From Streptomyces specialis (lineage in GTDB: Bacteria > Actinomycetota > Actinomycetes > Streptomycetales > Streptomycetaceae), in assembly GCF_001493375.1 (NCBI RefSeq), contig NZ_LN929769.1, positions 62,001 through 126,000 of the forward strand: 64,000 nucleotides of DNA. Direction: 5' to 3'. The position numbers and the translations under genes were made by a program. Shown piece by piece: positions 18,070 to 33,522 of the stretch (its first letter is position 1; each line of letters starts with the position of its first letter). Under the pieces are notes generated by a model. It did not search any database. It saw only the letters and a list, made by a program, of their open reading frames with translations, and was not told where the DNA came from.

Positions 18070-19053
18070 ATGGGTGACATCCTGATCGGCACATGTTCGT
18101 GGACGGACCGGGCGCTGCTGGCCAGCGGGTGGTACCCGCCGGGGACCCGTACCGCCGAAGGGCGGTTGCGGCACTACGCCTCACGCTTCCCCGTCGTCGA
18201 GGTCGACGCCACGTATTACGCGCTGCCCAGCGCGCGCAACAGCGGCTTGTGGGTCGAACGCACCCCGGACGGCTTCGTGTTCGACGTGAAGGCGTTCTCG
18301 CTGCTGACCGGCCATCCCACGCGTGCGGGGGCGCTGCCGCCGGGGCTGCGCCCGGTCGGTCCGCCGCAACGGTCGCTGCGCGCGGCCGAAGTGCCGGACG
18401 CGGTACGGACGGAGGTGTGGCGGGCGTTCCTCGACGGGATAGCGCCGCTGCGGGCGGCGGGGCGGCTCGGCGCCGTCCTCCTCCAGTTCCCGCCGTGGTT
18501 CATGCCGGGGGAGCGGGCGCGGGCGTGGCTGGACGACTGCCGCCGCCGGGTGCCCGAAGACCTGCGGGTGACCGTCGAGTTCCGCCACCCGGACTGGTTC
18601 GCGCCCCGACACCTCGCGGCCACCCTGGAGTTCCTGCGGGCCCGGGGCCTGGCCCTGGTCGCGGTGGACACGGCGGACGGGCTGCCCGCCTCGATGCCGC
18701 CGGTCGCCGAAGTCACGTGCCCCGACGTGTCGGTGGTGCGGTTCCACGGGCGCAACCCGGCATGGGGGACGGGCACCAAGGAGGAACGGTTCCGGCACCG
18801 GTACGACGCGGACGAACTCGCCGCCTGGGTGCCGCGCGTGCGGCATCTGGCGGCCGGCGCCGGGGAGGTGCACGTCCTGTTCAACAACTGCTGCGGCGAC
18901 GCGGCCGTTTCCGCCGCCGAGACCATGACCGGACTGCTGCGGGAGGAACGGGCACCGGGCGCCCCCGGCGGTCACACCACCCGGCGCCGGACCAGCGCGC
19001 CGAGGACCAGCGCGCCGGGAAGCAGGGGCAGCCAGACGGTGATCAGCCGGTAG
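18070..19053 (+). CDS. DUF72 family protein
   Basis: 327 residues. GTCSWTDRALLASGWYPPG, FPVVEVDATYYALP, FVFDVKAFSLLTGH, LLQFPPWF, and VTVEFRHPDWF are the TIM-barrel blocks of DUF72 (YecE-like). Function is unproven. The family normally ends soon after HVLFNNCCGD; here the reading frame continues about 40 residues and overlaps the convergent membrane gene by 82 bases. Confidence 0.85.
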   Translation: MGDILIGTCSWTDRALLASGWYPPGTRTAEGRLRHYASRFPVVEVDATYYALPSARNSGLWVERTPDGFVFDVKAFSLLTGHPTRAGALPPGLRPVGPPQRSLRAAEVPDAVRTEVWRAFLDGIAPLRAAGRLGAVLLQFPPWFMPGERARAWLDDCRRRVPEDLRVTVEFRHPDWFAPRHLAATLEFLRARGLALVAVDTADGLPASMPPVAEVTCPDVSVVRFHGRNPAWGTGTKEERFRHRYDADELAAWVPRVRHLAAGAGEVHVLFNNCCGDAAVSAAETMTGLLREERAPGAPGGHTTRRRTSAPRTSAPGSRGSQTVISR

Positions 19054-19907
19054 GCGAGGACGGTGGAGGTCGCCGTGGCGGCCGGGGCGCCGGTGGCGAC
19101 GAGCGCCAGGACGAGCGCGGCGTCCACCGAGCCGATGCCGCCGGGGCTGGGCACCATCGCGGCGACCACCGAGGCCGCCATGTAGGCGAGCACGATGTGC
19201 GCGACGGGCACGGACAGGCCGAGGGAGCAGGCGACGGCGACCAGCCCGGCGGCCTGGAGCACGGGGAAGGTCAACGACCCGCCCCACAGGGCCAGTACGC
19301 GGCGCGGGCGGGCGTGCAGGGAGCGGATGTCGGTGAGCGCGGTGCGCAGGAAGCCGCCGACCGCGCGGCGCAGCGGGCCGATCGCGCAGACGGCGACGAC
19401 CGCCGCGACGGCCGCGGCCAGGCCCACCGTGGCGATCAGCCCGAGCCCGATCCGTTCGGGCAGCAGGGCCTGGAGCCGCAGCGCCTCCGGGAACGCGAGG
19501 AGCAGCGCGGCCAGCAGCGCGACGCGGGAGACGCCCTCGGCGAGGAAGTACAGGGCGAGCGCGGCGGAGTAGCGGGCGGGCGGGATGCCGCAGCGGGCCA
19601 TGAAGCGGATGTTCACCGCGCTGGCGCCGATCCCGGACGGCAGCAGGTGGTTGGCGGCCCCGGCGGCGAACTGGGTGACGAACAGGCGCTTGGCGGGGAG
19701 CCGTTCGTGAACCGTGCCCTGGCGGGCGAAGGACACGGCGACCCAGCCCAGCACGGTCGTGCCGACCGCGGCGAGCAGCCAGTAGCCGTTCGCCGCGAGC
19801 ACCTGGTGGGTGCCCGAGGTCAGCAGTGTGTGGTGTTGGCCGGCCCAGACGGCCACGGCGAGGAGGGGGAGCAGGCAGAGGGTTTGGCGCAGCGGCAGCC
19901 GTCGCAT
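18972..19907 (-). CDS. YbhN/UPF0104-type flippase-like membrane protein
   Basis: 311 residues, about eight hydrophobic helices, of the lysylphosphatidylglycerol synthase TM-region family. LPAKRLFVTQFAAGAANHLLPSGIG, ALYFLAEGVSRVALL and MVPSPGGIGSVDAAL are diagnostic. Such proteins are thought to move or modify lipids; there is no soluble synthase domain here. Confidence 0.8.
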   Translation of the reverse strand: MRRLPLRQTLCLLPLLAVAVWAGQHHTLLTSGTHQVLAANGYWLLAAVGTTVLGWVAVSFARQGTVHERLPAKRLFVTQFAAGAANHLLPSGIGASAVNIRFMARCGIPPARYSAALALYFLAEGVSRVALLAALLLAFPEALRLQALLPERIGLGLIATVGLAAAVAAVVAVCAIGPLRRAVGGFLRTALTDIRSLHARPRRVLALWGGSLTFPVLQAAGLVAVACSLGLSVPVAHIVLAYMAASVVAAMVPSPGGIGSVDAALVLALVATGAPAATATSTVLAYRLITVWLPLLPGALVLGALVRRRVV

Positions 19908-20076
19908 GGCGCGAGGATGCCCGGTCCTGGCGACGTTCCGGCGTCCCGTGACCGACCGGGGGGAGAAGAGCAGGCGAGCACGGACGTGTGTGGACATGCC
20001 GCGCGTCCGGGCCGGGCGCGCGATCATGGCCGGGACCGGCAGGCAGCACCACCCCCACCGCCCGTGAGGAATCCCC

Positions 20077-21591
20077 ATGGCCCGCGACGACGCGTGCCCC
20101 TTCGACGACGCCCCCCGCCCCGACGACGGTGACGACTCCGGGCACCTGCGCACCGCCTCGCCCGCCGGGCGGCGGGTGCTGGCCTGCGCCATCCTCGGCT
20201 CCGGCATGGCCATGCTGGACGGCACCGTCATCACCGTCGCGCTGCCGCGCATCGGCGCCGACCTCGACGTTCCGCTGTCGGACCTCCAGTGGACCCTCAA
20301 CGCCTACATGCTGACCCTCGCCGGGCTGATCCTGCTCGGCGGCGGCCTCGGGGACCGCTTCGGGCGGCGGCGCGTCTTCGTCTGGGGCGTCGTCTGGTTC
20401 ACCGTGGCGTCGGTGCTGTGCGGGGTGGCGCCCACCTCCCCGGTCCTGATCGCCGCCCGCGCGCTCCAGGGCGTGGGCGGCGCGCTGCTGACCCCGGGCT
20501 CCCTGGCGCTCATCCAGTCCTCCTTCCGGCAGGAGGAACGGGCCAGGGCCGTCGGCCTGTGGTCCGGGCTCGGCGGTGTGGCGACGGCGCTCGGCCCGTT
20601 CCTCGGCGGCTGGCTGGTGGACGGCCCCGGCTGGCGCTGGATCTTCTACCTCAACGTGCCGTTCGCCGTGGCGATCCTGCTGCTCGCCCGCGAGGTGCCG
20701 GAGAGCCGCGACTGGCAGGCGACCGGCCGGTTCGACATCACGGGCGCGGCGCTGGCGGCCCTGGCGCTGGGCGGCGTCACGTACGCGCTGATCAACGCGC
20801 CCGCGCTGTGGGCGCTGGCGGGCGGGGCGGTGCTGGCCGTGGCCTTCGTCGGGTGGGAGCGGCGCACGCCGCGGCCGATGCTGCCGCTGGAGGTGTTCCG
20901 GTCGCGGCTGTTCACCGCGGCCAATCTGGTGACCCTGTGCCTCTACGCGGCGATCGGCGGCGTGTTCTTCCTGCTGCCGACACAGTTGCAGAACGGCCTC
21001 GGCTACGACGCGCTCACCGCGGGCGTCGCCACGCTCCCCATCACGGTCCTGCTGATCGCGCTCTCCGGACCGGCGGGCGAGCTGGCCCAGCGGATCGGGC
21101 CGCGCGTGCCCATGACGGTGGGCCCGCTGGTCGCCGCCGCCGGGCTGCTGCTCCTGCGCCGGGTTCACCCGGGTGGCTCCTACTGGGCGGCCGTCTTCCC
21201 CGCCGTCGTCGTGCAGGGTCTCGGCATGAGCCTGTTCGTGGCGCCGCTGACCGCGACCGTGCTGGCGTCCCTGGCGACCCGGCGGGCGGGCGTGGCCAGC
21301 GGCGTGAACAACGCCGCCGCGCGCGTCGCCCAGTTGGTGGCCGTGGCGGCGCTGCCGCTGGCGATCGGGCTGACCACGGACGAGTACCGCTCGGCGGGCG
21401 CGGTGGACGCGGCGTTCGGCAGGGCCGTGCTGATCTGCGCGGGGCTGATGGCGCTGGGCGCGATGATCGCGTGGTGCACGGTTCCGCGCACGCTGACACC
21501 GGCCGAGGCGCGGGAGGAGATCCCGGCCCCGCAGTGCTCCCACCACTGCGCCGTCACCGCGCCGCCCCTCGAACCGGGTGGGCACAATTAA
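20077..21591 (+). CDS. MFS exporter, DHA2 family
   Basis: 504-residue, about 14-helix exporter: LDGTVITVALPRIGADL, GGGLGDRFGRRRVF (motif A), RALQGVGGALLTPG (motif C), WRWIFYLNVPFA. GAGGA sits seven bases before the ATG. Its stop is followed after 340 bases by the PKS on the same strand, so it is a candidate exporter for the PKS product; this is positional inference only. The N-terminus is unusually Asp-rich. Confidence 0.87.
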   Translation: MARDDACPFDDAPRPDDGDDSGHLRTASPAGRRVLACAILGSGMAMLDGTVITVALPRIGADLDVPLSDLQWTLNAYMLTLAGLILLGGGLGDRFGRRRVFVWGVVWFTVASVLCGVAPTSPVLIAARALQGVGGALLTPGSLALIQSSFRQEERARAVGLWSGLGGVATALGPFLGGWLVDGPGWRWIFYLNVPFAVAILLLAREVPESRDWQATGRFDITGAALAALALGGVTYALINAPALWALAGGAVLAVAFVGWERRTPRPMLPLEVFRSRLFTAANLVTLCLYAAIGGVFFLLPTQLQNGLGYDALTAGVATLPITVLLIALSGPAGELAQRIGPRVPMTVGPLVAAAGLLLLRRVHPGGSYWAAVFPAVVVQGLGMSLFVAPLTATVLASLATRRAGVASGVNNAAARVAQLVAVAALPLAIGLTTDEYRSAGAVDAAFGRAVLICAGLMALGAMIAWCTVPRTLTPAEAREEIPAPQCSHHCAVTAPPLEPGGHN

Positions 21592-21930
21592 TCCCTCTGA
21601 GTGAACTTGTCGTACCCGCCGCGGTCCACGCCGGGCGCGATTGCTTCACGTCCGGTGTCCGAATCCGGGAATTCTTTGAACAAGTCTCACAAGTGGCGCG
21701 CGACCTCCTCCGGAGTAACATTCACGCTGTTTTAACTCGACAATGGGAACCACCTGGGCCTAGGCTGCGAAGACCGCTGGCCGTCAGCTCAGCCGCTGCA
21801 TCGTCGCAGGTCATCGGGTTGCCATCGGGTCGGTGTGTCACATGTGTCCGTCTCGGACCGAAAGAGGGCCAACTCTGATCGAGTTGAGTTCTTCGTCATT
21901 TCGTCGGCAAACACCAGGGAATTGGGTGCA
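21592..21930. other. Intergenic region ahead of the PKS
   Basis: 339 bases without a convincing gene, and lower in GC than its surroundings. An in-frame GTG at 21835 would extend the PKS by 32 residues with no family support. It presumably holds the PKS promoter; I do not see a clear operator or terminator. Confidence 0.5.
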
Positions 21931-27810
<5,880 letters not shown>

Positions 27811-27839
27811 CCCCGCCCGGCGTTCCGGCCGGCCGGTGC

Positions 27840-27869
27840 CCGCGCCCGCCCCGTCAGGGGTGGGCGCGG
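27840..27869. terminator. Bidirectional hairpin after the PKS
   Basis: Stem CCGCGCCCGCCCC / GGGGTGGGCGCGG (12 of 13 pairs plus wobble) with loop GTCA. The stop codon of the convergent 27854 gene lies in the loop. Confidence 0.7.
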
Positions 27870-28282
27870 CCCAGCGGGCAGGGCAGGCCGGGGTCGGCCC
27901 GGTTGGGGGAGCAGCCGATCGTGTCGAGGGTCAGGAACCCCGTGCCGCGCAGGTACCACCCGGCGTGGACGTCCTCGCCCCGGGCCAGGCGCGCGGCGGC
28001 GGCCTCGACGCGGGAGGGGAGCGTCGCGCGGTCGTCTTCCACGGCGAACGCGGGGGCGGCCCGTTCCGACTCGCGGCGGAACCACGCCGCCGCCTCCGCC
28101 GCGTCCGCGCAGGTCCTGGTGATCGCGGTGGCGGGGCGCAGCAGCCAGTGGTTGATCCGCAGCGGCGTGCAGGGATTGGTGAGGAAGCCGGGCGAGGGCG
28201 GCGTCCCGGGCCGCCGGTCGGCCTCCTGGTCGAACAGGCGGCGTTCTCCCTGCCAGTGGTAGGCGTGAAAGTGGGCGGGCAT
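27854..28282 (-). CDS. Hypothetical protein
   Basis: 142 residues from ATG 28282 (MPAHFHAYHWQGERRLFDQE); a GTG at 28345 could extend it by 21. Contains PCTPLRINHWLLRPATAITR and WYLRGTGFLTLDTIGCSPN. No membrane segment or known domain. Convergent with the PKS; relation to it unproven. Confidence 0.5.
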   Translation of the reverse strand: MPAHFHAYHWQGERRLFDQEADRRPGTPPSPGFLTNPCTPLRINHWLLRPATAITRTCADAAEAAAWFRRESERAAPAFAVEDDRATLPSRVEAAAARLARGEDVHAGWYLRGTGFLTLDTIGCSPNRADPGLPCPLGRAHP

Positions 28283-28447
28283 GCCCCAGGGTTCGTCCCC
28301 CGCGCGGCGTCGCTGGAGAGCCGGAGCGGTGACAATCCCCGCCACGCCGCCCGCCGCGCCGCCCGCCCCGGCACGGCCGGGGTAGGGACCGGCCGGGCGA
28401 AACGGGGCCGTCCGGGCGGCATCGGCCGCCCGGCGCGGCCGGGCCGG

Positions 28448-29179
28448 TCAGAAGATCGACAGCGAGGCGTTGATCCGGCGGGGCGCGTCCATCAGACGGC
28501 TGACGGCCTGCACGGCGAGCGGCGGCTGGTCCGCTTCGCCGGGGTCGGCGGGCAGGGCGTAGTAGATCTGCTCCAGCGACGGCGGGCCCCCGGCCCGGTT
28601 CCGCAGCGTCGCCTCGCCCGCGTCCGCCTGCTCCGTCGCGACGAGGTACGCGGCCGTGACCGCGCCGGTGCGGCCGACACCCGCGCCGCAGTGCACGAAG
28701 ACCGGGCCCGGGGCGGACTCGACCGCCGCCAGGAACTGGTCGACCTGCTCGCCGGTCGGCGTCTGCCCGTCCCGGATCGGCATGCTGATCAGGTCGAGCC
28801 CCGCCTCGCCCGGCAGCGAGAGCTGGTGCTCGGACAGATCCTCGGCGCGCAGGTCGATCACGGTGCGCACGCCGCGTTCGGCCAGCTCCTCGTACCCTTC
28901 CGGGCCGGGGGCCGAGCCGCGCCACAGCTTGTCGTCCACCTGGAGGAAGTGGTTGACCCCGCCGACGCGCTCGCCGGACGAGTACTGCTGCTGGGCCAGG
29001 AACGACACGCCGAGCGTGCCGAGGACGGTGACCAGCCACAGCGCGAGGTAGCCGAGGGCGCAGACGGCCACCGCCTTGCCCGCCCGGCGGGCCACGAGCC
29101 GGGGAGTCGGCCGCGGGCGCTCGGGGAGCGCGGGGGCCGCCACCGGGGTCGGGGAGGGCGCGGCGGACAGAACGGGCAC
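28448..29179 (-). CDS. Membrane-anchored dual-specificity/tyrosine phosphatase
   Basis: 243 residues. A Pro-rich start, one helix (about residues 36-62, AVAVCALGYLALWLVTVLGT), then a cysteine-phosphatase domain: VDDKLWRGSAPGPEGYEEL, VRTVIDLRAED, and the P-loop VHCGAGVGRTG with nucleophile Cys164 and Arg170. It could act on phosphoprotein, phosphoinositide or lipid phosphate. Confidence 0.82.
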   Translation of the reverse strand: MPVLSAAPSPTPVAAPALPERPRPTPRLVARRAGKAVAVCALGYLALWLVTVLGTLGVSFLAQQQYSSGERVGGVNHFLQVDDKLWRGSAPGPEGYEELAERGVRTVIDLRAEDLSEHQLSLPGEAGLDLISMPIRDGQTPTGEQVDQFLAAVESAPGPVFVHCGAGVGRTGAVTAAYLVATEQADAGEATLRNRAGGPPSLEQIYYALPADPGEADQPPLAVQAVSRLMDAPRRINASLSIF

Positions 29180-29294
29180 AAGATCACCACCGGGGCATCA
29201 GGGGACGAACGGAACGGACACGCTAACCCGGCAGCCCAGCACGACGTCGAGTGATGTGTCCAATCCAACTGGTCATCGCATGATCGACAGCGGC

Positions 29295-30233
29295 TCACCC
29301 GTCCGTCCCGGCCTGCCCGGCGCCCAGCACCTCGGCCCGCACCCGGTCCGCCCGCGCGTCGCTCAGGCAGCCGCGCAGCCGGTGCAGATCGTGCGCGCTC
29401 AGCGCGGGCCGCGCCACGCCCGCGAAGACACCGGCCTCCAGCGCGGTCAGCGGCGCGTGGTCCAGCGGCACCGACGTGGAACGGCGGCACTCCTCCCACA
29501 GCGCGCGGGCAGCCTGCTCCACGCCGCCCCCACCGCCCCCGTCGTCGCCGCCGTCGCGCAGCTCCACCCGGAACACGATCGCGCTCGCCGCCGCGTCCGG
29601 CGCGGCCGAGGGCCGGGTCTGCGTGGCGTCCGACAACGCGTCCACCACCAGCCAGGCGCCCACCGCCCCGGCCGCCACCAGCACGGCCACCGCCACCGCC
29701 CGCCGGGGCCGGGCGGGCGGCACGGGCGGGATGTCGCCGAGCGAGGCCGGTCCGTTCCCCCTGACCCCGCCCGGCGGCGCGGTCAGGCGTGCCAGCCGGC
29801 CCGCCAGCCGCCGTTCCGCGCCGGGCCTGGCCGTCGCGGCGGCGAGCTTCTGCCCCAGCAGCGCCACCCCGGCCAGCGCCGCGCCCGCCGCCATCAGCAC
29901 CGGTACGAAGACGAACGTCCGCCCGCCGCTCCCGTTCCCGCCGCCGTCCAGCCAGCGGAAACGGTGCCCGGCCGGGTCGGGGCCCCGGGACTGCTCCAGC
30001 CGCCGCAGTACCGCCTCCGTCCGGGCGTCCGCGTCGGTCACCTCCTGGCGCAGCCGCCCCATCCGGGACAGCAGCACCGAACCCACCAGCAGCACCTCCA
30101 GCACCAGCAGCAGCCCCCCGCACATCAGCGCGCGCTGCCACTCCCCCCGGTAGAGGTAGACGACCATGTACAGCGCCGCGCCCCCCGCCGACACGGCGCC
30201 GAGGAGATAGCCGAGGCAGGTCGCGGCCCGCAT
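29295..30233 (-). CDS. Hypothetical membrane protein
   Basis: 312 residues with two N-terminal helices (LGYLLGAVSAGGAALYMVVY; LLLVLEVLLVGSVLL), a middle helix pair (FVPVLMAAGAALAGVALLG) and another near residue 180 (AVAVAVLVAAGAVGAWLVV). The C-terminal part is soluble with a Gly-rich linker. It starts four bases after the stop of the PEP-utilising enzyme, hence the same operon and possibly its membrane partner. No domain recognised. Confidence 0.6.
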   Translation of the reverse strand: MRAATCLGYLLGAVSAGGAALYMVVYLYRGEWQRALMCGGLLLVLEVLLVGSVLLSRMGRLRQEVTDADARTEAVLRRLEQSRGPDPAGHRFRWLDGGGNGSGGRTFVFVPVLMAAGAALAGVALLGQKLAAATARPGAERRLAGRLARLTAPPGGVRGNGPASLGDIPPVPPARPRRAVAVAVLVAAGAVGAWLVVDALSDATQTRPSAAPDAAASAIVFRVELRDGGDDGGGGGGVEQAARALWEECRRSTSVPLDHAPLTALEAGVFAGVARPALSAHDLHRLRGCLSDARADRVRAEVLGAGQAGTDG

Positions 30234-30237
30234 CGCT

Positions 30238-32289
30238 TCAGGTCACCGCGCCCGTGGTGCCGTCGACCGCGACCTCGGCGCCGGGCGGGAAACGGCCCAG
30301 CGCGCCCGCCACGCCCACCACGGCCGGCACCCGGTACCCGCGGGCCAGCACCGCCCGGTGCGACAGCACGCTGCCGGTCTCGGCGACCAGCCCGGCCAGG
30401 CCCGGCAGCCCCGGCGCCAGCGCCGGGTCGAGGGACCGCACGACCAGCACCGCGCCCGGCGGCCGGTCGCCCGTTCCGTGCCACGCCGTCCCGGTGCCGA
30501 AGCCGCCGCCCGCCGCCTGCCCGCCGCCCTCCGGCGTGCCGCGCCCGAGCCGTTCCGGCACCGGCCGTCCGTCCGCCCCGAGCCGGAACGCGGCGGGCAG
30601 CTCCGGCGCGGGCGGGCGCGGCTCCCGGCCCGGCGGCGGGTCCGGCGGCAGACCGCCGTCGTCCAGCGCCGCCGTCAGCTCGTGCCAGCGCAGCACGGAC
30701 AGCCGCCCCGGCGCGCCCGTCCGGCCGGCCGCCGTCAGCCGGGCCGCGAACTCCCGCACCAGCCGCGCCTGCATCTCCTGCACCCACCGCACACGCAGCC
30801 GCAGCCCCTCCCGCACCGGCAGCGCCGCGACGCCGCGCGGCGCGCCGGTCCAGCCGGTCGGCTCCGGCAGCCGGCCGGGCCGGGCCAGCGACGGCGGCAG
30901 CAGCGTCAGCAGCACGGGGTGCCGGGCGATCAGCTCCTCGTCGCCGGGCACCGCGCCGCCCGCCAGCGCCCGTACCTCGGCCAGCACGGCGAGTGCCTCG
31001 CCGGCGGCCGTCGCGCCGGGTCCCGGCCCGAGCAGCGCCCCGGCCAGGGACTCCTGCGCGTGCAGGGCCGCCCGCACGGAACGGCCCCACGCCAGCGCCG
31101 CCCGCATCTGCCCGCTGAGCATCGCCCCCGGCGCGGGCAGCTCGGCCAGCTCCCGGTCCACGTCGGCCAGCAGGTCCAGCGCGAGCAGCGGCAGCGCCGT
31201 CCGCAGCCGCCCGATCCGCCAGGCCGCCGACGCGCGGCGGGCACCGGGGACGGGGTTCACGAAGTCGAGCACCGGATGCGCCGACGGGATCGCGCCGAGC
31301 AGCCGCAGATCCGCCGCGACCCGCCCGCCGACCGTCGTCACCGGGGGACACGCCCGCAGCGTGCGGCGCGGCGCGGTGCCCGCGATGTCCAGCGCGAGCG
31401 TCAGCCCGTGCGCCATCGGCGCCACCCACAGATCCTCCTCCAGCGGCTGGAGCACCCGGGGGAACGTCTCGGCCACCGGCCCGGGGCCCAGCAGCCGGGC
31501 GCCGCGCGGCGCCCGGACGGCCATCGCCGTGATGGGCCTGGCCTGGAACAGCCACAGCCGGTCGTCGCCGTCGAAGCCGAACTCGATGTCCTGGGGCGCG
31601 CCCAGCGCCCGTTCGGTCCGCCGCGCCAACTGCACCAGCCGGGCCAGTCGCCGCCGGTTCAGCACCCGGCGGCGGTGCCGGTGCGGCTCGGGCGGCTCCA
31701 CGGACACCAGGCGGCCCAGCCGGGTGAGCCGGTAGCGGACGCCCTGCGCCGACCCGTCGACCAGCCGTCCCGGCCCGCCGCGCACCGCGCTGACCAGCAT
31801 CCGGTCGCGCCGCCCGGAGACCGGGTCGGCGCCGAACATCACGCCGCCCACCACCGGCCGCGCCATCGGCTGCACCAGCACCGCCATACCGGCCGGATCG
31901 GCGCCGCCGTGCGCCGCCGAGGCCAGGACCGTGCGCACGGCGGCGGTGAACTCCGCCCAGCCGCGCACGTCGAGCACCGTCGCGAACCGGCCCGCCATGG
32001 AGGAGTTCGCCGCGTCCTCGACGGCGGAGGAGGACCGTACGGCCAGCGGCCCGCCGTCCGCGGCCAGCTCCCGCCACGCCCGCCGCAGCGCCGCCTCACC
32101 GGCGTCGTCGTGGGGGCCGTCCGCCGTCCGGGGCGTGATCACGAAGCCGGGCAGCACGGGGAGGCCGGCCGCGCGGGCGCGGGCCAGACCGGCGGCCTTG
32201 CCACCGGCCAGCGTCGGGTCCCTGGCCGGTTCGCCGTCGAGCGGCACCACGCCGAACCGGTCCGCACCGACACCGCTACCGATACCCAC
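30238..32289 (-). CDS. PEP/pyruvate-binding phosphotransferase (rifampin phosphotransferase-like)
   Basis: 683 residues. N-terminal ATP-grasp part: GGKAAGLARARAAGLPVLPG, LAVRSSSAVEDAANSSMAG, QPMARPVVGGVMFGADPVSG, IEFGFDGDDRLWLFQARPIT. The C-terminal swivelling domain carries the phosphohistidine site in ETGSVLSHRAVLARGYRVPA. This architecture occurs in PEP synthase, PPDK and rifampin phosphotransferase; the divergent middle resembles the antibiotic-modifying type more than a PEP synthase, but the substrate is not determined. GTG 32289 has GGGAGG about nine bases upstream and was preferred to the longer frame from 32448. Confidence 0.75.
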   Translation of the reverse strand: MGIGSGVGADRFGVVPLDGEPARDPTLAGGKAAGLARARAAGLPVLPGFVITPRTADGPHDDAGEAALRRAWRELAADGGPLAVRSSSAVEDAANSSMAGRFATVLDVRGWAEFTAAVRTVLASAAHGGADPAGMAVLVQPMARPVVGGVMFGADPVSGRRDRMLVSAVRGGPGRLVDGSAQGVRYRLTRLGRLVSVEPPEPHRHRRRVLNRRRLARLVQLARRTERALGAPQDIEFGFDGDDRLWLFQARPITAMAVRAPRGARLLGPGPVAETFPRVLQPLEEDLWVAPMAHGLTLALDIAGTAPRRTLRACPPVTTVGGRVAADLRLLGAIPSAHPVLDFVNPVPGARRASAAWRIGRLRTALPLLALDLLADVDRELAELPAPGAMLSGQMRAALAWGRSVRAALHAQESLAGALLGPGPGATAAGEALAVLAEVRALAGGAVPGDEELIARHPVLLTLLPPSLARPGRLPEPTGWTGAPRGVAALPVREGLRLRVRWVQEMQARLVREFAARLTAAGRTGAPGRLSVLRWHELTAALDDGGLPPDPPPGREPRPPAPELPAAFRLGADGRPVPERLGRGTPEGGGQAAGGGFGTGTAWHGTGDRPPGAVLVVRSLDPALAPGLPGLAGLVAETGSVLSHRAVLARGYRVPAVVGVAGALGRFPPGAEVAVDGTTGAVT

Positions 32290-32425
32290 GGCGTACGCAC
32301 CTCCCTCGTACGCCCAGGGTTGGCGCCCCCGCGCCCTCCCGCCACCCGGCGCGGCGTCCGGGTGAGGCGACACCGCCGGGCCGGCCTGGAGGGCGGGCCC
32401 GGGCGGCTGCCGGTGTCCGGCTGTG

Positions 32426-32638
32426 TCAGTCGTACTGGACCGTGTCACCGCCCAGGATCGAGGCGTGCTCCAGCACGTCCTCCAGCGGGTCGTCGATCTG
32501 GCCGGTCTGGATCAGCCCGAACCTCGGCCCGATGGTGGTCTCTCCGGCGTAGTGCTCGTCCGCCTGGGCCACACCGCCCGCGAACGCCGAGATCCCGACT
32601 GTCACTGCCGCAACGAACGGCCACCGTGCGCGCTTCAT
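32426..32638 (-). CDS. Small secreted protein
   Basis: 70 residues with a clear signal peptide (MKRARWPFVAAVTVGISAFA, cleavage after AQA) and a 44-residue mature part (DEHYAGETTIGPRFGLIQTG, then DPLEDVLEHASILGG) lacking Cys. AGGAAGGGTGCGACC precedes the ATG. No function known. Confidence 0.7.
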   Translation of the reverse strand: MKRARWPFVAAVTVGISAFAGGVAQADEHYAGETTIGPRFGLIQTGQIDDPLEDVLEHASILGGDTVQYD

Positions 32639-32747
32639 TTGGTCGCACCCTTCCTGTGCTGAGTGTTCGTTGTGCTAATCCTCCGGGCATCCAAAAGGTT
32701 ACGGTCTCACCTGCTGGTACTACGGTGCGTTAGGAGGGGCGGAGCGC

Positions 32748-33494
32748 ATGCGCGGTGTTCCCGCTCGGATGATGGCGGCCACGGTCGCGACGGCAACGAC
32801 GGTTCTGCTGCTGGGGAGTTGTGACGCGGAGTCCACGGTGGCGGACCCGCCGGTGGAGACCGGCGACTCCGAAGTCCCGGACGGGACGGGGGAGTCGCCG
32901 CCCGGCTCGGACCCGGGAACCGAGCCGGACCCGGAGTCGGGATCCACGCTCCCCGGCCTGCCCACCCCCGACGAGGCCCGCGACCAGCTCGCCGCCCTCA
33001 CCGTCGCCGACCCGCGCCCGATGACCGGGTACTCGCGGGACGAATTCCCGCACTGGGCCGAGGTGGACGGCTGCACCGTCCGGCAGCTCGTGCTCCAGCG
33101 CGACGGCGAGAACGTCGAGGTGGACGACGGCTGCCAGCCCGAGTCCGGCACCTGGTTCAGCCCCTACGAGGAGCAGGAGTACACGGACCCGGCCGACATC
33201 GACATCGACCACATGGTCCCCCTGGCCAACGCCTGGCGCTCGGGCGCCGACGCCTGGACCGAGGACGAGCGCGAGGCGTTCGCCAACGACCTCGACCACC
33301 CGCAGCTCCTCGCGGTCAACGACCGCGTCAACAGCGACAAGGGCGACCAGTCCCCGGACGAATGGCTGCCCCCGGCCGAGGCGTTCCACTGCACCTACGC
33401 GCTGGCCTGGACCTCCGTGAAGCACACCTACGAACTGACCGTCACCGAGGCCGAACGCGACCAGCTCGGCGCGCTGCTCGACACCTGCGCCTGA
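32748..33494 (+). CDS. Secreted HNH-type nuclease lipoprotein
   Basis: 248 residues. Signal peptide with lipobox LLLGSC (Cys about residue 25), an Asp/Glu/Pro-rich linker, then a GmrSD-C/DUF1524-type HNH nuclease: WFSPYEEQEYTDPADIDIDH, MVPLANAWRSGADAWTEDER, LLAVNDRVNSDKGDQSPDEW. The His-Asn-Asn order (DH, then N in AVNDRVNSDKG) fits metal-dependent DNA cleavage. Probably an extracytoplasmic nutrient or defence nuclease. Confidence 0.82.
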   Translation: MRGVPARMMAATVATATTVLLLGSCDAESTVADPPVETGDSEVPDGTGESPPGSDPGTEPDPESGSTLPGLPTPDEARDQLAALTVADPRPMTGYSRDEFPHWAEVDGCTVRQLVLQRDGENVEVDDGCQPESGTWFSPYEEQEYTDPADIDIDHMVPLANAWRSGADAWTEDEREAFANDLDHPQLLAVNDRVNSDKGDQSPDEWLPPAEAFHCTYALAWTSVKHTYELTVTEAERDQLGALLDTCA

Positions 33495-33522
33495 CCCACG
33501 GGAGCGCCACGACGGCCGGTGG

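Noticed and set aside
27854..29179. Hypothetical protein and phosphatase as PKS tailoring genes
   Set aside because: They lie on the opposite strand behind a bidirectional terminator and have no features linked to polyketide pathways.
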